From a candidate division WWE3 bacterium RIFCSPLOWO2_01_FULL_39_13 (GTDB lineage Bacteria; Patescibacteriota; WWE3; 2-01-FULL-39-13), in assembly GCA_001772665.1 (NCBI GenBank), contig MEVH01000005.1, forward strand, positions 71,969 to 85,194: a stretch of DNA of 13,226 bases, read 5' to 3'. Under the pieces are notes generated by a model that was given only the letters and a program-made list of their open reading frames with translations, had not been told where the DNA came from and searched no databases. This document shows, in pieces, positions 6,541 through 12,145 of this stretch (positions within the stretch are counted from its first letter, which is position 1; each line of letters begins with the position of its first letter). A program made the position numbers and the translations under genes.

Positions 6541-7961
6541 TAAAACACCCTGACTAAATTTCTTGTTACAAATACTCCTGTAAACAAACTTATAAATATG
6601 CCCAGCGCAAGTGTTAATGCAAATCCTCTGACAGCCCCGGATGTCGGCAGAAACGGCCAGTCAAACGGATTAAAAAGAATAAATGTGGTTATCAATGTCG
6701 CCATATTGGCGTCGCGTATTGAATCCCACGACCTGCCAAATCCATTTTCAAGCGCAATGCTTAAAGGCTTGTCAGCATGCAGTTCTTCTTTTATTCTTTC
6801 AAAAATCAGGATATTTGCATCAACCGCCATTCCAATTGAAAGTATAAATCCAGCAAGCCCCGGAAGAGTTAAAACAACAGGAATCAATTTATATAGGGCA
6901 AGAGTAACTATTCCGTAAATCGTTAATGCAATGCTGGCCATAATGCCAAGACGGCCGTAGTAAAGAATCATGAAGGCAATAACAAGCGCCAGTCCAACAA
7001 ATCCGGCGTATACGCTTTTTACCACCGATTCCTGGCCGAGAGAAGGACCCACTGTACGCTGTTCTAAAACTTTTACCGGGACAGGAAGCGCCCCAGCATT
7101 TAGTTCCGTAACAAGAAGCTTAGCTTCGTCAAGAGTAAACTGACCCCTTATAATTGCCTGTCCATCGGTTATAACACTTTCAACAACAGGAGCTATTATA
7201 GGAGTTTCATCAAGATAGATTGCCACCCTTTTTCCAAGGGATTTTTCTGTAATATCTTTAAATTTTCTTGTTCCTTCTGCATTAAACTGAAGCTGGATTA
7301 TCGGTTCATTTGTGGGGACAGATCCCTGCGTATCAAAACCGACACTGGCTTTTTTCAAATCAGCGCCGGTGAGATCAGTATGTTCAAATGATGGGACATC
7401 AAGCGGGGCAGAATCCGTAGAATCTTCAGGTATAACTGCAGGAGCCTCGGTTCGGAACTCAAGCTGTGCAGTTTGGCCGATTACACTTAGAGCTTCCTCG
7501 GCATTAAAAACCCCTGCCAGTTCGACAATCACCCTGTATTCATCATTGAACCGCGAGGTCTGAACACTTGCTTCAGAAATTCCCAGAAGATTAACGCGCC
7601 TTTCAATAACATCCCGAAGTGACTTGAGTGCGTCCTCTTTATCTTCAAAAGAAATTTTAGACATATCTGCCTGCAGAAGGACGCTTACTCCTCCAGATAT
7701 ATCAAGCCCTTTTTTAACCTCTAGATCACGCGTAAATTTCCCGTTAAAAAGGCTTAAAAAATATCCGCCGATTTCAGTTGATATATCGATTTTCACTCCA
7801 TTTGCCTTTTCTCCAAGAATCTTTCTTAAAACCGAAGAATTAGAGCCGTCATACTTAATGTTTACAGGCACCCGAGGTAGATCTGCCAATGCCGATAATA
7901 TTGTAATCACGAATATCAGCATCAAAATAAATCGAGGGTTTTTAAACTGCGCTTTGAACAT
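6513..7961 (-). CDS. secD: SecD, protein-export membrane subunit
   Basis: SecD works with SecF downstream of SecYEG to drive late export steps. The 482-residue sequence has TM1 at about 11-27, the hallmark GLDISGGVSVLLQAD (85-99), a large extracytoplasmic P1 region with YRVIVELAGV (142-151), and VGPSLGQE (304-311). Five C-terminal helices fill about 315-470. The TM4 motif SIGMAVDANILIFERIKEE (375-393) holds Asp381, and GFGRSWDSIRDAN lies at about 407-419. The natural protein would be expected to end near VTRNLVRVF; the last eight residues (NASEIPRP, 6539-6516) and the stop are encoded inside the palindrome cluster. ATG 7961 has no Shine-Dalgarno site but lies 9 bp after a good TATAAT box. Transcription continues into secF. 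Confidence 0.96.
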   Translation of the reverse strand: MFKAQFKNPRFILMLIFVITILSALADLPRVPVNIKYDGSNSSVLRKILGEKANGVKIDISTEIGGYFLSLFNGKFTRDLEVKKGLDISGGVSVLLQADMSKISFEDKEDALKSLRDVIERRVNLLGISEASVQTSRFNDEYRVIVELAGVFNAEEALSVIGQTAQLEFRTEAPAVIPEDSTDSAPLDVPSFEHTDLTGADLKKASVGFDTQGSVPTNEPIIQLQFNAEGTRKFKDITEKSLGKRVAIYLDETPIIAPVVESVITDGQAIIRGQFTLDEAKLLVTELNAGALPVPVKVLEQRTVGPSLGQESVVKSVYAGFVGLALVIAFMILYYGRLGIMASIALTIYGIVTLALYKLIPVVLTLPGLAGFILSIGMAVDANILIFERIKEELHADKPLSIALENGFGRSWDSIRDANMATLITTFILFNPFDWPFLPTSGAVRGFALTLALGIFISLFTGVFVTRNLVRVFYNASEIPRP

Positions 7962-7970
7962 ATATTCAGG

Positions 7971-8000
7971 ATTATACCGGTTAATCAGTCATACTGCCAA
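7971..8000 (-). promoter_or_regulatory. Sigma70-type promoter of secD-secF
   Basis: On the minus strand, TTGGCA (8000-7995, five of six to consensus) is separated by 18 bases from a perfect TATAAT (7976-7971). It lies in the 52-bp gap between the winged-helix gene and secD. Normal spacing places the first transcribed base near 7964, so the secD ATG at 7961 would have a leader of only about three bases. This is the best promoter match in the window. Confidence 0.68.
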
Positions 8001-8013
8001 ACACGGAAGTTTT

Positions 8014-8598
8014 TTAAACAAACGACAGCAGCTTAGATGTCTCTCCAGCCAACAGCATGTTTGGAGCGATTAGAAAAGAAAGCAAAAAAGTATCACGGCG
8101 TCCTTTCAGATATTCAAATTCTTCTTCTCCCAAAACCGTATAGTTTATGTCTTTCTTAATTTCTCTCCCTGATTCAGCCACAAGACGCGAAAGCAAGTCA
8201 AGATCAATATTGCCGACCAAAAGCAGATCCAATTCATCCTTTTCTGATTCCCTGCCCTCAGCAAATTCTGATGATAAAACTGCGAGCTTTACTTTTCCAA
8301 GCTGGTTTAAATTTTCAAGTATCTTTCTTCCTATGCCTCTTTCTTTAGCAACCATCGAGAGAAGTTCATAATAAAAAGGATGGTCTTTTTTGATCAAATA
8401 ATAAAGCCGGTTGCCTCTTTTCTCCTTTTTTACGAGACCTGCTTTTGTCAGGCGCTTAAGCTCGCGCCTTACAGCATTGATCTCTGTTCCAACCCTGCGG
8501 GTCAGTTCTCTTACATACAAATGTTTATCCGTCTCTGAAAAGAGTTCAACAATAATCTTTATTCTTACTTCTGATGTAATAATATCTTCTAGAAACAT
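8014..8598 (-). CDS. Winged-helix regulator fused to a degenerate nucleotidyltransferase-like domain
   Basis: This 194-residue protein has an ArsR-like winged helix at about 5-75: helix IKIIVELF, helix YVRELTRRVG, recognition helix INAVRRELKRLTKAGLV (about 40-55), and the wing KKEKRGNRLYYL. The second half (about 103-185) resembles the MNT-type nucleotidyltransferase fold. AVLSSEFAEGRESEKDELDLLLVGN occupies the place of the usual GSxARG...SDIDLLV signature, but the glycine, arginine and first aspartate are changed, leaving Asp124 and a Glu. Catalysis is therefore doubtful, and the domain may sense or bind a ligand. The ligand and target genes are unknown. It starts 7 bp after the DUF3048 gene and ends 52 bp before secD, where a promoter lies, so it may belong to the DUF3048 transcript and might regulate nearby genes. 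Confidence 0.72.
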   Translation of the reverse strand: MFLEDIITSEVRIKIIVELFSETDKHLYVRELTRRVGTEINAVRRELKRLTKAGLVKKEKRGNRLYYLIKKDHPFYYELLSMVAKERGIGRKILENLNQLGKVKLAVLSSEFAEGRESEKDELDLLLVGNIDLDLLSRLVAESGREIKKDINYTVLGEEEFEYLKGRRDTFLLSFLIAPNMLLAGETSKLLSFV

Positions 8599-8604
8599 AT
8601 TATT

Positions 8605-10014
8605 TTAATTTCCGGCAGGAACTGTCTGACCATAAGAAATGGCGTTCTCGGGAGGAACAATCTGAATCCATATTTGCCCTCTTACAAATTTCACAGGGTC
8701 TTTGTTCTCGTCGGTATATAAATCCCTTTCATCAGGATTTGTACGAGTCCAGGTGGACTTGATTACCTTGCCATCCTGGAAAATTAATGCATCTCCTGTT
8801 CCCACCAGATCAACAAATAAATGGTTCTTTTTATCTCCTACAGACTCTTGTTTGGTAAAACGTACAATCACATCTTTTGCCCTTAGCTCTTGGTTGTTTT
8901 CAGCATCAATCTGTTTTACTCCACCCTGTGATCTTATGTATTCATTATTTTCTTTATCATAAACCCACTTAACGGCAAACGCGGGCAGATCCCAGTAGTT
9001 GTAGCTAATTGGAGCAGCCAGTCCAACATCACCGCGTTCTGACTCAGGGGCGTCATCCTTGAATTCCCACTTGGCAACTGGTATATAAGCGTGCCAGCTG
9101 TCCTGTGGTCTTACTTCACGGGCAAGTTTGTACAAGAGAGGAAATCTTGCAAAAGCAGTGTGTTCGACGGGGATCTTTCCAACTTTGTTAGGATCTCTTC
9201 CGAAAGCACAATTAGGACCATCACACGAGTAGTTTCCACCGTCTAGATTCGGAAGACCCATCTTTACTATCCAGTCGTAGGCATCCACTTTGGGGTCAGT
9301 CTCAACCTTTCCACCGACGGGCGGGCAGTATCCAGATGAAGTTATTGGAGCTTTCTGGCACGCAGGAACAAATGCTGCCCCCCAGTGAATATAGTGCGCC
9401 TTATATCCTGCTGCAAGCTCAACAAAATAGTATCTTGCAGATCTTATTGAGCTTATCGTTTCAGGAGTGCGTGAATAGAAAATCGGCATAAGCCTTGTTA
9501 TTCCACTCTCTGCCACAACTTCGTAGATAACATCGGCCTTTGACAAACCAGAGCTTGGACGCGCTGCTTCATAATTATTTACCATTACAGCAACAGGTTT
9601 TTTATCTTTAAAAGATTCAGCGTCTGATTGCGAGAAAAGCATTCCATTTATTGGATTTTCAAACATCTCGTTTTTATCGGTCATACCTGAACCATCGCCA
9701 CCCGTACCGTCAGACTTGCCGGGGAGCGGAGAAAATGAAACATTTTTATTTATGAGAAGGAAGTAAACTAAAGCTAATAACGCCCCGCCAATTAGGAGTA
9801 TGCCAAGTGGTACTAAAACCTTTTTTAATTCGAATGTACGAGGATTGCTGCTCAAAATGCTTACCGTTTTTGCAGGCTGGGATATTTTGCTTTCATAAAC
9901 TGGAGCTTTCGCTTTATCACCAGCCTCCGTTTTGGTATTTGGAGGGACTGCACCAGTAAGATTATTTCCATTTTCCTTGTCAGACAGCGACGCATTAATA
10001 GTTGTAGTTGCCAT
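8605..10014 (-). CDS. DUF3048-family (YerB-like) membrane-anchored extracytoplasmic protein
   Basis: In the 469-residue form starting MATTTINAS, an N-terminal hydrophilic tail of ~65 residues precedes one membrane helix at about 66-88 (VLVPLGILLIGGALLALVYF). The rest should lie outside the membrane. The DUF3048 N-terminal domain starts near 138: KKPVAVMVNNYEAARPSSGL, then ADVIYEVVAESGITRLMPIF and SIRSARYYFVELAAGY. The C-terminal domain ends with VKFVRGQIWIQIVPPENAIS. The biochemical function of this family is not established; in Bacillus the YerB homologue is a lipoprotein, whereas here a membrane helix replaces the lipobox. Four cysteines between the two domains (in VPACQ, GYCPP and SCDGPNC) could form disulfides. 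The frame is open to a TTG at 10041, but ATG 10014 fits the promoter and has no Shine-Dalgarno site. Confidence 0.88.
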   Translation of the reverse strand: MATTTINASLSDKENGNNLTGAVPPNTKTEAGDKAKAPVYESKISQPAKTVSILSSNPRTFELKKVLVPLGILLIGGALLALVYFLLINKNVSFSPLPGKSDGTGGDGSGMTDKNEMFENPINGMLFSQSDAESFKDKKPVAVMVNNYEAARPSSGLSKADVIYEVVAESGITRLMPIFYSRTPETISSIRSARYYFVELAAGYKAHYIHWGAAFVPACQKAPITSSGYCPPVGGKVETDPKVDAYDWIVKMGLPNLDGGNYSCDGPNCAFGRDPNKVGKIPVEHTAFARFPLLYKLAREVRPQDSWHAYIPVAKWEFKDDAPESERGDVGLAAPISYNYWDLPAFAVKWVYDKENNEYIRSQGGVKQIDAENNQELRAKDVIVRFTKQESVGDKKNHLFVDLVGTGDALIFQDGKVIKSTWTRTNPDERDLYTDENKDPVKFVRGQIWIQIVPPENAISYGQTVPAGN

Positions 10015-10023
10015 TGGGTATAT

Positions 10024-10051
10024 TCTATAATCAATCCACAAGGAAAGTCAA
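10024..10051 (-). promoter_or_regulatory. Promoter of the DUF3048 gene, in a divergent promoter region
   Basis: On the minus strand, TTGACT (10051-10046, five of six) and TATAGA (10029-10024, four of six) are separated by 16 bases. Initiation would fall near 10017, about three bases before ATG 10014. A perfect plus-strand TATAAT (10026-10031) overlaps the minus-strand -10 box and could serve the divergent small gene, although its -35 is poor (TTGTAG at 10002-10007). If both are used, polymerase binding to one would exclude the other. Confidence 0.5.
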
Positions 10052-10072
10052 AGCTTGTGTACCAAATCATAT

Positions 10073-10360
10073 ATGTCGAAAAACAGCGCAAAATTTAAAA
10101 AAAACAAAAAGCTGAGAAGAGAACTTGAAATACTAAAGGCACAGCTTAAATCTGAAAGAAATAACAATGCAGAGAAAACTACAAAGGGAATTTCAGAAGC
10201 AGAGATCAACCCCAATATTTCCAAGGCTCATAAGGAAAAATCGCACTCTTTCGAAGGGATTTATGTCGATGACAAGCTTGTTAAAAAAGGCCTCCTAAAA
10301 ACCCTGATATTAAGCGCCGGTGCATTTGCAGTGATAATAGCGCTTTGGATCAGAGGGTAA
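10073..10360 (+). CDS. Small tail-anchored membrane protein, hypothetical
   Basis: This is the only plus-strand gene that looks real. The 95-residue protein begins MSKNSAKFKKNKKLRRELEI and is very basic and helix-prone. A probable short coiled coil lies at about 12-31 (KLRRELEILKAQLKSERNNN), a polar linker follows, then a conserved-looking patch (SFEGIYVDDKLVKKGLLKTL) and one C-terminal membrane helix (LILSAGAFAVIIALWI), with only two or three residues after it. This is a tail-anchored layout with the bulk in the cytoplasm. I do not recognise the family. The frame extends to a TTG at 10055, which has a weak AAGGA ten bases upstream; ATG 10073 has none, so the start is uncertain. It is divergent from the DUF3048 gene and convergent with the accessory block. 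Confidence 0.62.
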   Translation: MSKNSAKFKKNKKLRRELEILKAQLKSERNNNAEKTTKGISEAEINPNISKAHKEKSHSFEGIYVDDKLVKKGLLKTLILSAGAFAVIIALWIRG

Positions 10361-10382
10361 AAAGGACTTCTCTGCTGTTTTT
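10351..10382 (+). terminator. Weak possible terminator after the small plus-strand gene
   Basis: CAGAG (10351-10355) can pair with CTCTG (10370-10374), and a run of five T follows at 10378-10382. The stem is only five pairs with a 14-base loop and begins inside the last codons, so this is a weak candidate. Confidence 0.25.
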
Positions 10383-10423
10383 CACTTCTTCACCAAGAAC
10401 TGTATAAATTGAACAGACAGATA

Positions 10424-10444
10424 CTATTACTATATATATAATAG
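10424..10444. repeat. AT-only palindrome next to the structured RNA
   Basis: CTATTA (10424-10429) and TAATAG (10439-10444) flank a TATATA core. On the minus strand it follows the 3' end of the P1 stem directly. It has no GC content and no following T-run to make it a good terminator; it may mark a transcript end or an insertion boundary, or be chance AT richness. Confidence 0.35.
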
Positions 10445-10603
10445 ATAATGAAGTTATACAAAGTACGGTTTACAGTTCCCTCCCCATGTACCCCATGTAC
10501 ATGGAAAAGGAATACTGTTTGCAGGTTCTCCTTAGGATATTCTGGGTTGTTGGAAACAACCTCAGAACGATACCTGCTCCCGTACTATGTATAACTCCAC
10601 TAT
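10445..10603 (-). ncRNA. Candidate structured RNA: three-way junction of about 160 nt
   Basis: Read on the minus strand, a closing stem P1 pairs 10603-10580 with 10445-10468: 24 positions with one T-T mismatch and two G-U pairs. Inside, P3 pairs GCAGGT (10577-10572) with ACCTGC (10526-10521) and carries an apical 12-bp stem, TTCTG-A-GGTTGTT (10567-10555) with AACAACCCAGAA (10551-10540), closed by TCC. P2 (10518-10472) pairs ACAGT with ACTGT, then a TTCCTTTTC/GGGGAGGGA stretch with four G-U pairs, then ATGTAC with GTACAT around the loop ATGGG. Junction linkers are GA, AA and AAA. All six wobbles become A-C mismatches on the plus strand, so the minus strand is the probable RNA. P1 includes the TAG stop of the winged-helix gene. 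I recognise no known RNA family. A palindromic mobile element is the main alternative. Confidence 0.6.
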
Positions 10604-11058
10604 TCCTCTTTCTTTAGATTCATATCGTTTTCTACTTTTAACTTCATATCAAAAGTTATCTCATATTCTGGGTAATTTTTCTTTAATTGTGCAATTTCTT
10701 TCATAATATCAGGTGGAGTAACAACATTGTTCATCTTTGGCTCAATCTCACCATATCCACCATCCTCAACCCTACCTAACGCCCTTTTACCATTAAGAGT
10801 TAGTCGGAGTCTATCCAACTTTCTTCGTCCGTCATCGTAGGTATAATGCACTGTTAGTAAATTGTGGTATTTAAGAGTGGTAAGCTTGTTAGAAAGCCAA
10901 GCCCTATTATCTTCTGCCTTCTCCATCTCCATGGGACGTCCAGCTGCCTGAAGCGCTTCGTCTATCGAAACTTCATCAGCAGAATTATCTGGGAAAAACC
11001 TTCTCAAGGTTTCTATTCCCGCAGTTTTAGATTTAATATGAGATTTTTTGCGTTTCAT
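10600..11058 (-). CDS. Small winged-helix DNA-binding protein, hypothetical
   Basis: The 152-residue form starts MKRKKSHIKSKTAGIETLRR. A winged helix is visible in the middle: helices around SIDEALQAAG and EDNRAWLSNKLTTLKYHNLL (about 50-69), then a two-strand wing VHYTYDDGRRKLDRLRLTLN and the closing helix GKRALGRV. The N-terminus is very basic, and the C-terminal 50 residues are acidic and unassigned (DIMKEIAQLKKNYPEYEITF). It is likely a transcription regulator; ligand and targets are unknown. The frame is open to a GTG at 11085, but ATG 11058 lies ten bases after a possible -10 box. The TAG stop is part of the closing stem of the structured element, so the fate of this mRNA and the RNA fold may be linked. 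Confidence 0.62.
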   Translation of the reverse strand: MKRKKSHIKSKTAGIETLRRFFPDNSADEVSIDEALQAAGRPMEMEKAEDNRAWLSNKLTTLKYHNLLTVHYTYDDGRRKLDRLRLTLNGKRALGRVEDGGYGEIEPKMNNVVTPPDIMKEIAQLKKNYPEYEITFDMKLKVENDMNLKKEE

Positions 11059-11068
11059 TGCCCAAGGT

Positions 11069-11095
11069 ATTACACCGAACCTCACATCCCGTCAA
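11069..11095 (-). promoter_or_regulatory. Possible promoter of the small winged-helix gene
   Basis: On the minus strand, TTGACG (11095-11090, five of six) and TGTAAT (11074-11069, five of six) are separated by 15 bases, shorter than ideal. Initiation would be near 11062, four bases before ATG 11058. It follows the hairpin terminator of the upstream genes, which fits a separate transcription unit. Confidence 0.45.
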
Positions 11096-11171
11096 GAGAT
11101 ATAATGAGAATGTATGATATGTACTATAGATGGCTAGAAATAGGACATGAGCAATGTAGTCGTTGCGCGGG

Positions 11172-11196
11172 AAAAACGCTGCTATGGCAGCGTTTT
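11172..11196 (-). terminator. Strong hairpin terminator ending the membrane-protein unit
   Basis: A perfect 10-bp stem, AAAACGCTGC (11173-11182) with GCAGCGTTTT (11187-11196), encloses a four-base loop. On the minus strand it is followed by an extended T-run (11176-11172). It lies 12 bases after the stop of the unknown ORF and before the promoter of the winged-helix gene. The plus-strand version also ends in TTTT, so it may act in both directions. Confidence 0.82.
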
Positions 11197-11207
11197 GAAA
11201 ATTCGCT

Positions 11208-11525
11208 TTATACTCCTAGGTTCTCTCCCTTAGTCCTAACAATCATAAAGTCTATTTCACTTTTAGTTTGCTTTTTGTGACTTGGTAGAGGGTTAATCAC
11301 TTTCTCTACAAGGACTTTCAATTGAGCCTTTCTCGTCGACTCTTCTACATGACCTTCATCCAAGGCAATTTTTCTTTTTATCCTTCCTATCTTCTTAAAC
11401 CTCATAGCATCAATACCTACATCCCAAGTATAATCGCAACACTTGCTAATTTTTAACTTTTGTAATTCTTCATCATTCGAACTAAACCCAAACTCTATTC
11501 CTCTGTTACTGAACCTGTCAATCAA
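11208..11525 (-). CDS. Hypothetical protein, uncertain start, overlapping frame of the membrane-protein gene
   Basis: The open frame runs from 11609 (TTG) to a TAA at 11208. Its first ~20 codons overlap the 3' end of the membrane-protein gene in another frame, so they are probably not translated. The frame has no early ATG; the TTG at 11525 (MIDRFSNRGIEFGF) is the most reasonable start and gives 105 residues. The product is soluble-looking and basic in its second half (RFKKIGRIKRKIALDEGH, then STRKAQLKVLVEKVINPLPS), with a CC pair in SKCCDYTW. I do not recognise it. It may be a genuine coupled second gene, a remnant of a broken gene, or the continuation of the membrane protein after a frameshift. 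It is followed at once by a strong terminator, which suggests it is the end of a transcribed unit. Confidence 0.42.
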   Translation of the reverse strand: MIDRFSNRGIEFGFSSNDEELQKLKISKCCDYTWDVGIDAMRFKKIGRIKRKIALDEGHVEESTRKAQLKVLVEKVINPLPSHKKQTKSEIDFMIVRTKGENLGV

Positions 11526-11545
11526 GGAGAGCCAACATCTTCTAT

Positions 11546-12019
11546 TTAACTTGTATTCCTTCTGATAAATATATTTATTATGGTGGTTGTTAAAAAAGTT
11601 AGAATACAACCCATTATCATGTACTGAATAAGTTTAGAGGAATCAACTGTGGCCTGTGAGATTTTTATATTTAACATCGATTTCAAAATTACCGCAATCA
11701 AACCACATATTAAAAAACCTCCAGATGAGTCGACGAACTTTATACCAAGCCCATCATTCTGTAGTTTGTCCTTTTTTAGTATAATCCCCATAAGACCTTG
11801 GCTTCCAATAGTATGTGAAGATATGCTATTTATTACCCAAGCTAAGGCTAAACTAATTAAGTAGCTAGTGAATATATCCGAATATAAATTGAAATGGACA
11901 AGGATGGACTCTGTCATTAGGTATAAAACAAAAGCATTGGTAAATATAAACGCATATACGAAAGAATACCCCATCAACCACAAGCTGACTTTATCGAAAT
12001 TAGTAGTATTTTTAACCAT
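11546..12019 (-). CDS. Four-helix membrane protein, hypothetical
   Basis: This 157-residue protein has four probable membrane helices: about 12-35 (LWLMGYSFVYAFIFTNAFVL), 47-66 (DIFTSYLISLALAWVINSIS), 100-116 (GGFLICGLIAVILKSML) and 129-150 (IQYMIMGCILTFLTTTIINI). A polar loop between helices 2 and 3 (KKDKLQNDGLGIKFVDSSGG) is the only notable soluble stretch. I do not recognise the family. The gene looks more AT-rich than the housekeeping genes around it, which, with its place in the accessory block, could mean recent acquisition. ATG 12019 has no Shine-Dalgarno site. Its 3' end overlaps the open frame of the next ORF, and a shared terminator follows. Confidence 0.6.
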   Translation of the reverse strand: MVKNTTNFDKVSLWLMGYSFVYAFIFTNAFVLYLMTESILVHFNLYSDIFTSYLISLALAWVINSISSHTIGSQGLMGIILKKDKLQNDGLGIKFVDSSGGFLICGLIAVILKSMLNIKISQATVDSSKLIQYMIMGCILTFLTTTIINIFIRRNTS

Positions 12020-12057
12020 ATTAAATTTATTATACAGTTACCGTTAGGACTTGGGAT

Positions 12058-12086
12058 ACTATATACGCTTACCATTTGTGTATCAA
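12058..12086 (-). promoter_or_regulatory. Promoter candidates upstream of the membrane-protein gene
   Basis: On the minus strand, TTGATA (12086-12081, five of six) and TATAGT (12063-12058, five of six) have ideal 17-base spacing. This would start transcription near 12051 and give a 31-base leader without a Shine-Dalgarno site. A second, perfect TATAAT at 12034-12029 lies nine bases before the ATG but has no good -35 box. Which one is used cannot be told from sequence. Confidence 0.5.
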
Positions 12087-12145
12087 CTAATTCAGATAGA
12101 GGTTTTTACCTTTTCTGTTTTCTGCTGATTAAGATTATAAGTCAG

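Noticed and set aside
10470..10502. Minus-strand mini-ORF MYMGYMGREL inside the structured element
   Set aside because: Ten codons made from the tandem CCCCATGTA repeat; the AAGGAG upstream is 26 bases away. The RNA fold explains the sequence better.
11105..11280. Plus-strand reading frame MRMYDMYYRWLEIGHEQCSR with a CxxC motif, preceded by TATAAT at 11100-11105
   Set aside because: It runs straight through the strong hairpin terminator and into the antisense of another ORF. The TATAAT abuts the ATG too closely, and there is no ribosome site.
12125..12145. Inverted repeat CTGATTA/TAAGTCAG after the ComM gene, considered as its terminator
   Set aside because: The stem is short, bulged and AT-rich, and the following minus-strand sequence is A-rich rather than T-rich.
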